Below are positions 1 through 10,520 of a stretch of DNA of 64,000 nucleotides, one piece after another. The notes beneath the pieces are model-generated. The model searched no databases. It was not told the origin of the DNA and saw only the letters and a program-made list of their open reading frames with translations. The stretch covers positions 320,001 to 384,000 of the forward strand of contig NC_009415.2 of assembly GCF_000002875.2 (NCBI RefSeq). The letters are read 5' to 3'. The stretch's first letter is position 1. Each line of letters opens with the position of its first letter. The translations under genes and the position numbers were made by a program. Origin of the DNA: Leishmania infantum JPCM5 (lineage: Eukaryota > Euglenozoa > Kinetoplastea > Trypanosomatida > Trypanosomatidae).

Positions 1-1530
1 AAAGGAAATTAGCGCCGTGAGCAGAGAGGGGGTGAAGTGACTGCACGGGAAAGGGGTGAAAAGGCAGAGCACTGCCGCTGGTTTCCACAAGCGGCCAATG
101 AAATGAGCTCTCGGCACCGCAAACAGGAAAAGAGCTTCCTTGTGAAAGAGAAGTCGATGCAACAGAAGACTGCACTGAAACGAAACACAAAGAGGGAGCG
201 GCACACGAACCGAGATGGACGCCGGTACGTCTCCCTTCATTCAACACGCTTGACTGCCCAGCAGGAAGTAGATGGGGCCATTCGTTTCTCTACTGCGGTA
301 ATTCAAGTGTGAGTAGTGGCTATTTATCATGCACCCCTCCCGCAGCAGTTGTGGAGGCTGTTATCTTACAGTCGTCCGTCGTGACGATATGGCGGCGCTT
401 CAAAGACCACCTCCAGGGCAACCTAACGCGACGGCGGTGGTAGGGGATAGTAGCCGGGGTGCCATTCGCCGTTTCCAAACACAACCGGTGTTGGCGGAGG
501 TGGCAACTGCCCATGCTCGTAGGCTGACGTGGATGGGAGGAGGTGCCTAATAGACTACAGCCGCTGTCAGCAGACAAGCTGCTGGGTACGCCACCACACT
601 GGAAAGAAGACTGTAAGCGTTCGTCAACGGGTAGGGAGCCTCGGTGGTGTACTTACCGGGCTAGAGATAGCCGGGCGCTCATTAGGTGGTGGGCTCGTGT
701 CTTGTCAGGGGTGCCTTCCCGTGTACGGAACAAGGATAAAGGGTTCAGCCGCATGGTCGCATTTCAAGTGGTCACGAAGGGGCAGTCGTGAGAGATGCGG
801 GGCGAGAGATAAAAAAAAAGAGATGGAAGAATAAGCGGCGTGCCTACACGGCACACCATGATACTCGGCAGATGCACGAGTCGCCAAGGGGCTTTGAGGC
901 CGCTCCGGCCCAGCTCCTCAGCGCCACTGAGCCGTCAGCACTGGCGCGTCGATATCTAGGGAAAAAAGTACCCGTAATGCGCAAGAGCGCTACCTGATGC
1001 ACATGCCACCACTTGCTGCAGAGTTATCAGGTAAGTTTCCGTGGCGTCACGGTCACCACATGGTAGCCCACTCACCGGCGGAGATGATGAGCCGAGTGGG
1101 TGGGCTGGCGGAGATCAGAAGAGGACAAGAGGGAGGCAATTTAGCGAGAACGTCAAGCCCGATGCGGCGGAAGCAATGTATGCAGGGACAACAGTCAGGA
1201 AAAAAAAAACATGTTCGCAGCAGAGAAACACACACAAAAAAGAGGACGGTGCCGATGGAAACGAACAGGTGCGAGGCAACAGCAACTGACATCCATACAA
1301 CACCGGCACACGGCGAAGGCGGCCCATGCAGAGGCCGTGAGTCACAGAGACAGGAAGAAAAATAAAAACATCACAGTGGGTCATCAGTATAGTTCGGAGA
1401 AGGGCAACGGAAGGAATAGTGCGGCCCAAGAAGTGATAGTGTTGTGCAGTTTCAGCATCGATTTAAGAGTGTCACAGGCGCGCTTACGCCGAGGTGAAGT
1501 GGACTTCGCTGTCGTTTTATGAATTCCAAC
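1..1530. other. Spacer, no gene seen
   Basis: No ORF here has coding character, and the short ORFs on both strands lack recognisable motifs. On the transcribed (minus) strand this is probably the 3'UTR and downstream spacer of the Pro/Gly-rich ORF that ends at 1531. The purine-rich plus strand, for example around 800-840 and 1195-1245, corresponds to polypyrimidine on the minus strand, as is usual near trans-splice and polyadenylation sites. Confidence 0.5.
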
Positions 1531-1863
1531 CTACCAGAGACCGCCGTGTTGTTGGCACCCTGGCCGGCCTGGTGCTCCGCCAAAACTGCCAAGCCCGTCT
1601 GGAGGACCGCCAAAGACGCCGGGACCACCAAACCCGCCAGGTGGACCTGGTGGGTTGCCATGGTGGTGATGGTGAGTTGGGTCTAGCAAGACATCCAGAA
1701 GTCCCGGACGCGGCGGCGGCGACGGTGGGAAGAGCCCTTGCTCATAGCCGTAGGGGCCCTCACTCACAACCACTGTCGTGGTCGGCAGTGGAGGCTGTGG
1801 CGCCGGTAGGTATGCATAGGTCGTCTGGGGCTGCTGCAGAGGAGGCGCTGCCTGATGGAACAT
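1531..1863 (-). CDS. Pro/Gly/Gln-rich small protein, possibly 5'-truncated or a pseudogene
   Basis: This 110-residue ORF has strongly biased, disordered composition. The N-terminal half is rich in Pro, Gln and Tyr, a HHHHH run sits near residue 66, and a Gly/Pro repeat region (PPGPPGGFGGPGVFGGPP) follows before the stop. No enzyme domain is seen and I do not recognise the family. The reading frame stays open and similar in style (Tyr/Pro/Gln-rich) for 26 codons upstream of the ATG at 1863. It then meets a TAG at 1944-1942, preceded in the same frame by ATG at 1968 and seven sense codons (MVDYPFPG). The gene may therefore once have started at 1968 and be broken by one CAG-to-TAG change, or the present start may be 1863. 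Low-complexity proteins of this sort often bind RNA or other proteins, but nothing specific can be claimed. Confidence 0.5.
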   Translation of the reverse strand: MFHQAAPPLQQPQTTYAYLPAPQPPLPTTTVVVSEGPYGYEQGLFPPSPPPRPGLLDVLLDPTHHHHHGNPPGPPGGFGGPGVFGGPPDGLGSFGGAPGRPGCQQHGGLW

Positions 1864-1968
1864 GTTGAGCGTGGGTTGGTCGTAGTGGCTGTACGCCGTC
1901 TCGGGCTGCTGCTGGGGTGGGTAGGCGCCGTATGTGGTGTGCTAACCAGGAAAAGGATAGTCGACCAT

Positions 1969-2702
1969 GGCTAGCGGCGAGGTTATGGACCTGACAACGC
2001 TGCACGATTGCGCGCGCAAGGTTGCCCGACAGCAAGAGGGGCAGGAAACAAGTATCACACGTGAGAAAAAGCGAGGCCAGAGGAATGGAGTAGGATGCGT
2101 GAGAGGCACACAGTTTTCCTGGAGGCAGAGCCGGCAAACCACAGGATGTGGTTCACGGATGCCCTTCATGCCGAGAGGCCGCCATCGAGGGTATCGGCAG
2201 GGTCTTTGCTTCTTTCTACCAGCGGCGCCCCCAACATCTGTCGATAGAGGGGATGCTGTGCCGAATGCCTGGACGGGGCCACAAGACGCTGGTTCTATTA
2301 GCATCGTCACCCGTCCGCTGTCGCTCGGCCTGTATCGGGCTTTCTTCTCTCAGCAAACGAACATAAAGGTCCTGGTGCCTCGCTGCACACACAGCAACGA
2401 GGAGAGCTAGGAGAAAAGGAGCGAGGAGGACAAGCGACGGGCGGTGAGAGGAAACTTGTGAGGACGAGAAAAAGAAGAGCAGGAAGGCAGCGCCAACCAA
2501 ACAAAAAAAAACATCAAGGAGAAACAGTCACGAGACGGAGAGCGGCGCCGCGCAACGCAGCACACGCCAAGACTTGCACGCCGCACCAATAAGACAGGAA
2601 ATCCAGGGGCATAAAGGGGGAGGAGCGATCAAAGGAGGAAACCAGGGCAGGCCATCGCCTACGCCCCTCACTCGTCTACACAGAACCAGCGCCTCGTGAT
2701 GC
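1969..2702. other. Spacer between the GTPase gene and the Pro/Gly-rich ORF
   Basis: No convincing coding sequence. It should hold the GTPase 3'UTR and the trans-splice region of the next ORF. The plus strand at 2400-2520 is purine-rich (polypyrimidine on the transcribed strand). Confidence 0.45.
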
Positions 2703-4532
2703 TCACAGTACGCAGCAGTTGCACTTTCCCTTCGCTTTAGTCTTCTTCTTGGCCTTCTTGGCGCGCTGATTTGCTGCAGCGGCGTTCTGGCGTATGTCGT
2801 GTTCTATCTGAGCAAATCGCTCCTTTAGCTGCACCTGCATGCGCGCACCGTCGTCATCATCGTCAGAGTCACGGCCTCGGGTGCCCTGATTACCTTTACA
2901 ATGATCCTGAACTCCGTGCGAGTCCAGAATAGAGGAGACAGGCGCTGGGCGAGCGGCAGACGGCGCATCACCGGCCTTCTTCAGCCCGAGAGCGACGTCA
3001 TTTTCCATTCTATCTGCATCACTCTGCAACCATGCCGCCAAGCTACCTGTGTCGGCACCGCCGCCATTGGGGTTCACTTTCCTCCCGCCTGCACGGCTCA
3101 GCACAGCCTTCATCTCTGCCTGCTCTCGCTCCTTTCGCGCCTTGGGATCCTCTTTCGGATCTGGCCCAGTCCGCGGCTCCGTCGAGCCAGCCGTCAGGTC
3201 AAGGTGCACTCCGCCAGCATCTACTGCTTTTGCAAGATCCCCTCGTGGCGTCGGCAGCCGTGTGGAGGACCCATCAACGGGGCTGTCGCCAGCGGAGCCT
3301 ACATGCCGCGGGGCAGAGTCATCACCTCCCGATTTGCCAATGGCACCTTCGGATCCTTCCGCCGGAGAGAAAACCGCCTTCGAACTGAAGTGTGTCGGCG
3401 CCAAGTCAAACGAAGTGGCCTCATTAGAACGCCAGCTGGCGGCAGGGGGCGCGGGAGTTGTTCTCGGTGGTGGCTGCAAGCTGCCCGTGGTTGGCGAGTC
3501 TCGCGGCACCGCCGCAGGAGGCGTCTTGGTGGCCGGGTCAAGCTGAGGAGCCGAGAAGGTGCCTGCACTGGCACCTGTCGAACATTTCGCACTGGAGTGC
3601 GGTGGCAATACTGTGTGCGCGAACACCTCACTCGGCGGTGCTCCATCGGGAACCCGGATGTTCGGGTTGTCACCGACGCTGTTTCGCAGCAGCGCGTAGC
3701 AGACGGCATGTAACATTTCCCGAAGATGCTGCTTCGTCTTGGCGCTCACCTCGGCGTAGTGGACGTCGGTGAAGATATCAAACACCTCCTCCTGCACCTT
3801 CCGTGCCGTCACGATAGCGTTGTCGCTAGCACCCTCAGCGCTTGTGAAGACGTCAGGGCTGCTGTCGTTCGTGTCCACAGAAGCGTCTTCATCTATGGCG
3901 ATTACAAACGCGTTTTCCGGAAGCCGGGCCCGTTTTCGCGCACTGCGGAGCGCTTCGCTGTTCGTCGACACATCGGCGATGATATCTATTTTGTTCGCCA
4001 CCACCATGATGTCGCTCTGGTCGAGGTGAGGCACGTGATCCGCCACGATGGAGAGATGGCGGTCCACCACACTGTGCAAGCTGCTGGGGTTCGTCACATC
4101 GAAGACGCAGATGACAAAGGACGCGTTTCTCAACGTGCTTTCGTAGCTCGCCGCATACTTCTCCAATCCAGCCGTGTCCCATATTTGGAGTCGCACGGAC
4201 GCACCGGGGACGACATCGGGTAGGGTGAGTGAGTAAAAATCGGTGCCCACGGTTGGCGTCACCGTCGCCAGCACGTCATCGGCATCACTGTCGCCGACGC
4301 TGTCGTCCATGTCAGAGCAATCTTCATGACGTCGTGGAGATGCACAGGAAGCCGGAATAGAAAGCAACCGCTTGATGAGCGACGTTTTCCCTACGCTGTA
4401 GTCACCGAGTATGACCACCTTGAATACGTACTCCTTTGAGACTGGCACTTTAACCCGCTGACCGGCCGGGTCTTCAGTGTAGGTGTAGTCATCTGCGTCA
4501 CCAATATTAACATGCTGGCCAATCGAACTCAT
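2703..4532 (-). CDS. Atypical Rab/Ras-like small GTPase with a long C-terminal tail and CaaX-type end
   Basis: The protein has 609 residues, about three times the size of an ordinary Rab. The GTPase core is clear: P-loop GDYSVGKTS at about 43-51, G3 WDTAGLEKY at about 117-125, G4 NKID at about 179 and G5 SAK at about 260. All five guanine-nucleotide motifs look usable; the threonine-rich TPTVGTDF segment is the likely switch I. Two insertions are unusual: an acidic and serine-rich loop of about 30 residues between the P-loop and switch I, and a longer one between G4 and G5. From about residue 300 the chain is low-complexity Pro/Ser/Ala/Asp, then a Lys-rich stretch (KKAKKKTKAKGK) and CNCCVL at the C-terminus, which suggests geranylgeranylation and a membrane-anchored protein. 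The start at 4532 is the first ATG after the splice acceptor near 4620. Probable role: membrane-traffic or signalling GTPase; the exact subfamily is not resolved. Confidence 0.9.
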   Translation of the reverse strand: MSSIGQHVNIGDADDYTYTEDPAGQRVKVPVSKEYVFKVVILGDYSVGKTSLIKRLLSIPASCASPRRHEDCSDMDDSVGDSDADDVLATVTPTVGTDFYSLTLPDVVPGASVRLQIWDTAGLEKYAASYESTLRNASFVICVFDVTNPSSLHSVVDRHLSIVADHVPHLDQSDIMVVANKIDIIADVSTNSEALRSARKRARLPENAFVIAIDEDASVDTNDSSPDVFTSAEGASDNAIVTARKVQEEVFDIFTDVHYAEVSAKTKQHLREMLHAVCYALLRNSVGDNPNIRVPDGAPPSEVFAHTVLPPHSSAKCSTGASAGTFSAPQLDPATKTPPAAVPRDSPTTGSLQPPPRTTPAPPAASWRSNEATSFDLAPTHFSSKAVFSPAEGSEGAIGKSGGDDSAPRHVGSAGDSPVDGSSTRLPTPRGDLAKAVDAGGVHLDLTAGSTEPRTGPDPKEDPKARKEREQAEMKAVLSRAGGRKVNPNGGGADTGSLAAWLQSDADRMENDVALGLKKAGDAPSAARPAPVSSILDSHGVQDHCKGNQGTRGRDSDDDDDGARMQVQLKERFAQIEHDIRQNAAAANQRAKKAKKKTKAKGKCNCCVL

Positions 4533-4609
4533 GCGGTTAGTGGGTGTTCGGCCAGGTGTTCCACAATTTTGAAGAATGAAGCAGGAGGCGGTGAAGCAAG
4601 GGCGCCGCA

Positions 4610-4655
4610 CTACATGTACCTACAAACGAAGAAAACAGGAGAGCAGAGGGAGTAA
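4610..4655 (-). promoter_or_regulatory. Trans-splice acceptor and start-stop upstream ORF of the GTPase gene
   Basis: On the minus strand a pyrimidine-rich run (CTGCTCTCCTGTTTTC and following bases) leads to TTTGTAG, with the AG at 4621-4620. It is the best spliced-leader acceptor for the gene and gives an 87-nt 5'UTR. That UTR holds a single upstream ATG, at 4615, followed at once by TAG: a start-stop element of the kind that can stall initiating ribosomes in other eukaryotes. The acceptor call is by pattern only. Confidence 0.5.
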
Positions 4656-7600
4656 CAGTGATGTTCGCAGCAGCGCTCGTTGGCAGATGAGCGAAAAAAA
4701 CCATAGAGATCACTTGCACAGCGCGAGAATACTTAACATCAAGCAGCACCCTTTACTCTTCCAAACACATCAAACAGAGCGCGCAAGAAATGGCGTCAAG
4801 TAGGCTGCAAACCTGAGACGCCCGCCCTCCCCGCCGCATCCACAGAGAGAAGCTTGGAGGAGCGAGCTCCGCCTCCCTTGCCGTCACGGCTGAGGAACCG
4901 CTGCGACGGAGAGGCGTAAGGAGGTCGAGGGGCACGCTTCCTCACGTGCAGCAAGTCGACCGCGATGAGGGAGGAGCAACGGTTTCGAGAGAATAGGAGG
5001 CCACAACCGAGCGATGGAAAGTGGCCAAAGCTGACACGAGAGCGTTAGACAGAGAATAGAGGCGAACAAGCAGCGCGGCACGCAGCGCCCGAATGGGCGG
5101 GGGCACACCCCCGCCCTGCTCACCAACTCCTGAAAAGACATTTTCCTCGTCGCCGAAAAAGTCCCCTACACCTCTAACAGGTCCACCACTATACATACAC
5201 AAGCGCAGCTCGCCTACCTTCGCAGGCATACGGCTCAGCAGTCTTCGCCCAGGACGCACCGCCCTGCCGTCGAGCCGGGGCCGCGCGCCTAGCGGGCTCC
5301 TCTCGCCCAGCCTCCGGATGCGCGCAGCCCCAGCGCAGCCCTCTGCCCGCCCACACCGGCAGTCCGCAGCCAGCACCCAAGGCCAGGCCGCAGGCCCCCG
5401 GCGTCCCCAGAGAGCAGGCACGCGGCCCTGAAATGCCGCACACACGGAGGGTGTCCCCCCGTAACCAGGAAGCCCCCATTCGTTCGAAATAGAAAAAGAA
5501 TGAACGATTGTGAGGAGTCCGAAAGGGGCACCGGAAGAGCGAATCACGGACGAGCGTCGTTCAAGTCAGACACGCTATCCTTTTTTGGCCCGCTGCCCCT
5601 CACCTCTAGGAGTGCTGAAAAGAAGAAAAGCGACGGCAGAGTAGAGAGCGAAAGCAGGTGCGTGTGCTGTAAAACAACACAACCGCACCTTCGTTTTTGT
5701 GGCTGCAGAGAAGAGCGTCAAGTGTCTGATCGTATACTCCACTGTGCAGTGGTGCCCCAAACCATCGAGTGCGTTGGGTTTCACAGCGTGGAGGCTGGCG
5801 CGACAAACGCTGTCTCGATGGGGCGGGCGGGCGCGTGTCAAATACGCCTCGCCCGATCCGCAGCCACGCAGGATCAACAGTGGGGCGGGGCGCGGAGCAC
5901 TCAAGCTGAATAGATGCGAAAAACAAAACACAGGAAAACGTTAGGTGGGGCGCACGCAAAGTCTGGCGTTCCCTTCGGCGATGCGCAGCGGTGGCGGACT
6001 TCGTTGTTTGTTTGTTTAGGCTTTGCCGTTGGTTGTCGTTACGCCAGCACCGGAGCATTCGTCGACACAACACCATCCAGAGACTGCGGCATACGCTAGC
6101 TGGCTGGGAGAAAGACATCACCGCCAAGGAGGAGGGACCACGGTTGTGGAGGAAAAAAAAGCGAAAACATGTAGCGCGCAGAAGGAGCAGCCACCGGCCG
6201 GACCAACCAAGAAGAGGGAGAAGATGAGCCCGCTCACTCGTGGCCCACGGCCTTGAGACAAGCGCCCGCGCACCTCGTGCACTGGGCGTTGATTCGCTTT
6301 CGCATCCGAAGTAAGAGTGAGACAGAGAAGGCACATCAAGCACGGAGGCACGACCGAAGGCGAAGAGGAAAAGGAAAGCACGCGAGCAACGACGCGGTCA
6401 AAAAAAAAAAGAAAACATGTGCGCGCACCCGATGTACCGTAAACACGCAAAAAGTGACACCGGTCCGACCAACTCTCTTTACTGGAGTGCTTTCGGAGCA
6501 CCCTCGAGCTCTTGCCGTTTTCCTATTGATGTCGTTTCCTTGTGCGTGTGCACCTCACCGCAAGCACGACTGGTAGACGTGCAGCAGCGTCGTAGGGCAC
6601 AGAGTTGCCGACAGACATTGGAGAGCCCAACAACAAGAGAACCGGCATCGCATGCGCGCATCCCGCTTCGAGGCACAAACATCGTGAAAGGACACGACGC
6701 ACGCGGACAGGCGAGTGCACACAGCAAATGGCTGCAGAGACATGCTGCTGCGGGTGAGACTGTAACAGCCTTCTTCGCAGTAGTGTACGTGGCATGCGAG
6801 GGGCGAGGCGGGTGGGGAGGACGTTTGCTTCTTACGAATGGCAAAAGAGAAATGCCACCCCGAAAGGGGAGAAACACGGCGACGTGAAAAACCAAACCTC
6901 AAGGAGGCCATACGCAGAGGATGACAAGGCCTACACAGCAGGCTCATCGCAGTCTGCCCATGCATGATCCGCCCAAACAAATGTCACACCACATACGCAT
7001 GTGCTCGTGGATGCGCTCGCCCACAAATGCCGCGCGGAAGCACTCGCTGAGGTGCCGCACCCGACAGAATCGCACCTTGCCGCGTCGCAGCCGTGCGGGC
7101 CCATCAACGAAGTCAGCGAGGCTACGCAGCACACAGACACGGAGTGGGCAGCGAGGCGAGCGTGTGGACGGGGAAGGGACAGCGTGAGGCAGGAGGGGAG
7201 GAGAGTAGGGGCGGCGAGCGTTTTCAGCAGCGTCGAGCCGAAGAACACAGTAAAGAGGGGGCGGGAGAAAGGGAGCGCAAATCGCACAGCGCAGCACGAA
7301 CAGCGGCGGAGCCACGCACTGCACGCGCCGCCTCTTCATCGCACCCATTTCGTGGTTACACTCTCAGACCACGCGCACCCCTTTTCGTTTCCGTTTCTGC
7401 TGCACAAAGAGAGCGAGGAAAGCGTGCAACGTTGATGGAGGGCAAACTCTCTTGTGGCGATTGACGGCATCTGTCAGCGGCGTGTGCGGGTCAGTGCGAG
7501 CGCTTGTGGTCGATGGAAAACTAGATGCGCTCCGTAAAGGAAGTCCTCCGATAATAAAAGTTGCAGCAAGAAAGAAGCAGGGCAGCAGAGCGAATCCACA

Positions 7601-8824
7601 ACGGTGAAGTTGCGCGCTCTTGTTCGCGCATCTACGCGTCTTCGCTCCTGCGAGAAGTGCGCCGATCGTGCGCGCTGGAGAGACATCTGAGGCCTGCGCA
7701 TACGCACCACCTGAGAAGGAGTGGGGGAGGGCGTGAGATCATTTAGCGCCAAGAAAATGCGTCTTTCCTGCGTCTATCACTCATGCGAAGGAGAGAGACC
7801 CCCCCCACACACACACACACCGCTACAAAATGAAAAAACGAGAAGCATCCGAGCGTCACAAACGCCTCCATATACACACAGCAGCAGGAAAGATAAAAGA
7901 TGTCCACTGAAGTAGTGCGTACCTAGGAAAGCAGGAGAGAGATAATGATGATGCGAAGAACGGAAAGAAAAACAGGGACGTACACACCCAATGAAAAGAA
8001 GACGAGCGACTCAAGAAGAGGGAGGAGAAAGCAGCGAGCATATGCGCCAGCGTATCAGAAGAAAAAGCGAAGGCAACGCAAAAGAGCGGAACATGTCTCA
8101 CCGTTGGCTCAACCCACCCACACGCCGAATAAAAAGATGCGCTCCACACAGTCCTCTTCATCGCCTTGCATTGCCGTCCCCACTGCTCCCGTGCGCAGGC
8201 AGCGAAGACGAACGTTCGCATTCGTCTTCCATGCGAGAAGTCGCATCTGCACCGGTCGCCTACACGCGCACCCTTCCCATCTTCCGTGCCTCTCACTCGG
8301 CACGGCGACGGACGCGCAAGGGAAGACGGCAAAAAGGAGTGCGTGAGGGCGTAAATAGGGCCGGTGCTACCAGGAGAACGGACTCGTCAGAAGGGGCAGC
8401 ATCGGCGACGGCCAGAAAGTTGCGCGGCCCGTGGAAGAGACCGGCAAAGACGTCCTGGCAGAAGAGGCTGGAGGAAGTCGCGAACAGACAACACAGCAGA
8501 GGTGAACGGTCCCTCCATCCACTAACAACTGCCGATCCTTTGGTCAACGAAAAAGAAAACTTGGCTTCTGCGAGTGGCAGCAGCGGCACAGGGAGGGAGA
8601 GAGAGAAAGAGGCAGCCCCGTGTCCGCACAACGCTCGATGCGCAAGCAACGCGAGGCGGAGGCGGAGGGAGGGGAGAAACAGACACAGACAGACGCACAG
8701 GAACGTACAGTGCTCAAGCAAAAACTGCACTTCTGAGTGAAACAATACGGCGACAGTGCGATCTGCTCTGCTGCCCGGCTCATCGACAGCACCCCCGTGC
8801 ACGGTCTACGCACTGGGCGAGGGC
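4656..8824. other. Long spacer (4.2 kb) with a dispersed repeat
   Basis: No gene is supported. Minus-strand ORFs of up to 245 residues exist (for example 5606-6343) but have Arg/Ser/Leu-rich noise composition and no motif. The region contains one copy of the GC-rich dispersed repeat (5206-5429), a C-run/CA microsatellite near 7799-7822, and many purine runs on the plus strand. It is most likely the 3'UTR of the transporter gene at 8825 plus spacer. Confidence 0.5.
5206..5429 (-). repeat. GC-rich dispersed repeat, copy A (truncated)
   Basis: About 224 bp closely matches 27904-28127 and 28821-29044, starting at CAGCTCGCCTACCTTCGCAG and ending at GCACGCGGCCCT. This copy lacks the part that follows in the other copies (GTGCCACCACGCCGTGGCC onward). 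All four copies in the window have the same orientation. The family is not identified; a SIDER-type degenerate retroposon is possible. Confidence 0.8.
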
Positions 8825-10267
8825 CTACAAGAAGAAGCTAAAGTACACGGTGGAAACGGTGCCAAACACAACTGCAATGACACCCGCCACCACGAGGAAG
8901 TACGTCGCCAGCCAGTGCCAGATGCCCACAGATGACAGGCTCCAGTTGCCGCTGTACATCCAAAAGTACGCAGGGAAGATGAAGCCGATGAATCCGCCGC
9001 ACAGGGAGCCCACCAAACCGAAAGCCGTGTTGATGCTCGGGATGAACAGACCGCACACAAGGGTGGCGACAGCCATGGTGAGAATCGCGATGGTGTGCTT
9101 CCAGTACGGCACCGTCTCCAGATCCCAGTTCAGGCAGTGGTAGGCGAAGTTTCGGCACGGCAGCATGTTCATCGCAAAGGCGGCGCAGATCTTGATCAGC
9201 ATGCCAATGTACGCGATCATCATGTACGGCTGATGCACAGGGTCGAAGTTGTACAGGATGGAGTCCTGTGTATCGTCCGCGAAGTCGAAGTAGCCAAAGA
9301 CGCCGGTAAAGATGTACAGCACCATGCACACCGTCATCGAGATCGCACTCGCGATCGTCAGCTGGCGTACAGACGGGCGAGGGCGCTGCTCGAAGTACAC
9401 TGACCCCGTCACAGCCTGGCACAGAAACGAGAAAATGAAGATGGACAATCCGTAAACCGCTTCGTTGCCGCTGGTGAAGTACTTCATGTCCCCGCGCATG
9501 CCCTCCTTCAGCCCATTCATGCTCGAGTGCACCACAATAGTGACGGCAAAATACAGCACCATTGAGACACCGATTGCGGAGACGTAGCGGATGCTGTTTA
9601 CGCGCTTCGGAATCACGACTGGCACCATGAACACGAGCCATATCAGGCTCGTGATCAGGCGGTTGCCGGAGGTGGTTAGAAGGTACGCGGGCGTGCCGGG
9701 CGACTTCTCGAGGATCGGTGTGATGAGGCTGCTGACGGCGCTGATGTAGGCGACCGCCGTGCCGAAGCACGACAGCCACAGGACAAACCCAACGAAGTAG
9801 TCCCAGCCGCGACCAAAGAGCACGAGAGACAGCTCCTCAAACGTTTTGCAGCCCGTCGCCTTCATCGCGTAGCCAAGCAGCGTCATGGTGTACACCGTCG
9901 CCGCCGTAATGACCACGAGGTAGATGACAGACATGATGATGCCCGACATGGCGAAGGAGGACGGCATCGAGATAATACCGCCGCCGAGTGTGACGGAGCC
10001 AAGGCTGAAGCAGTTCGAGATGACACCGCCATAGGGTATCAGCCACCCGGTAAAGCGGAAGATGATGTTGCGCCCCGGCTTGGCGGCGTCGGCACCGTTT
10101 TCATTGTGGCTTGATGAGGCCGTCAGGCTTCCGTTTTTGTGGAGATGGTTGCCCTGCTCGCCGCTCGGGTGTTTATCGACGGCGTTACCGGGGTTCCCGT
10201 CTATAAGCGAGTCGCTCAGGACCTCGCCCTCCGCCTGTGCTGGAATAGACTCGCTGGGCTTGCTCAT
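8825..10267 (-). CDS. Amino acid transporter (AAAP/AAT family), downstream tandem copy
   Basis: A polytopic membrane permease of 480 residues with a hydrophilic N-terminal tail of about 66 residues, then roughly 11 hydrophobic segments. The first TM region has the AAAP-type glycine signature GSVTLGGGIISMPSSFAMSG, followed by YTMTLLGYAM; another conserved-looking stretch is FGLVGSLCGGFIGFIFPAYF near residue 425. Members move amino acids, usually with protons, across the plasma or vacuolar membrane; the substrate cannot be told from sequence. Length and topology fit trypanosomatid AATs. It is nearly identical to the copy 6,912 bp upstream: the proteins differ only near the C-terminus (VSTVYFSFFL here, ISTVYFSFFV there). 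The start at 10267 is the first ATG after a strong pyrimidine tract and AG. Confidence 0.93.
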   Translation of the reverse strand: MSKPSESIPAQAEGEVLSDSLIDGNPGNAVDKHPSGEQGNHLHKNGSLTASSSHNENGADAAKPGRNIIFRFTGWLIPYGGVISNCFSLGSVTLGGGIISMPSSFAMSGIIMSVIYLVVITAATVYTMTLLGYAMKATGCKTFEELSLVLFGRGWDYFVGFVLWLSCFGTAVAYISAVSSLITPILEKSPGTPAYLLTTSGNRLITSLIWLVFMVPVVIPKRVNSIRYVSAIGVSMVLYFAVTIVVHSSMNGLKEGMRGDMKYFTSGNEAVYGLSIFIFSFLCQAVTGSVYFEQRPRPSVRQLTIASAISMTVCMVLYIFTGVFGYFDFADDTQDSILYNFDPVHQPYMMIAYIGMLIKICAAFAMNMLPCRNFAYHCLNWDLETVPYWKHTIAILTMAVATLVCGLFIPSINTAFGLVGSLCGGFIGFIFPAYFWMYSGNWSLSSVGIWHWLATYFLVVAGVIAVVFGTVSTVYFSFFL

Positions 10268-10520
10268 GCTGCTGCTTGTTGCGTGTCAGGGAGTGGTACG
10301 GGGTGCAAGATCGCTAGCAGCGGAGGGGGCGCTGCGCACGGGACGAGCCGGGGGTGGACCCCACAGTCGGAAAGATAAGAAAGACGAAAAGAGTACCGCA
10401 CGCAAAAGACAGGGGAGGGGGGAATGCGCGTAGAAAACAACGAAAGAAATCAGAGGAGGGAGCCGTGCGGCAGGGTAGGCGAAGAAACCAGCGTATATAG
10501 AGGAACCTACGCGGGTGTGA
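8830..10520. repeat. Direct repeat holding the transporter coding region and its 5' flank, copy 1
   Basis: Near-perfect identity with 15742-17432. It begins a few bases inside the stop codon and extends 253 bp upstream of the ATG, where similarity ends abruptly after GCGGGTGTGA. The few internal differences I saw are silent (for example 10188/17100). The 3' flanks share nothing obvious. Confidence 0.9.
10332..10470 (-). promoter_or_regulatory. Likely trans-splice acceptor region of transporter copy 1
   Basis: On the minus strand, long pyrimidine runs (for example TTCCCCCCTCCCCTGTCTTTT and CTCTTTTCGTCTTTC) precede the first AG at 10333-10332. This would give a 64-nt 5'UTR without an upstream ATG. 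The same block is present before copy 2, so both copies should be spliced alike. Confidence 0.45.

Noticed and set aside
9095..9403. Plus-strand ORFs inside both transporter genes, and similar ones in other genes
   Set aside because: They are antisense shadows. The two copies agree only because the genes do.
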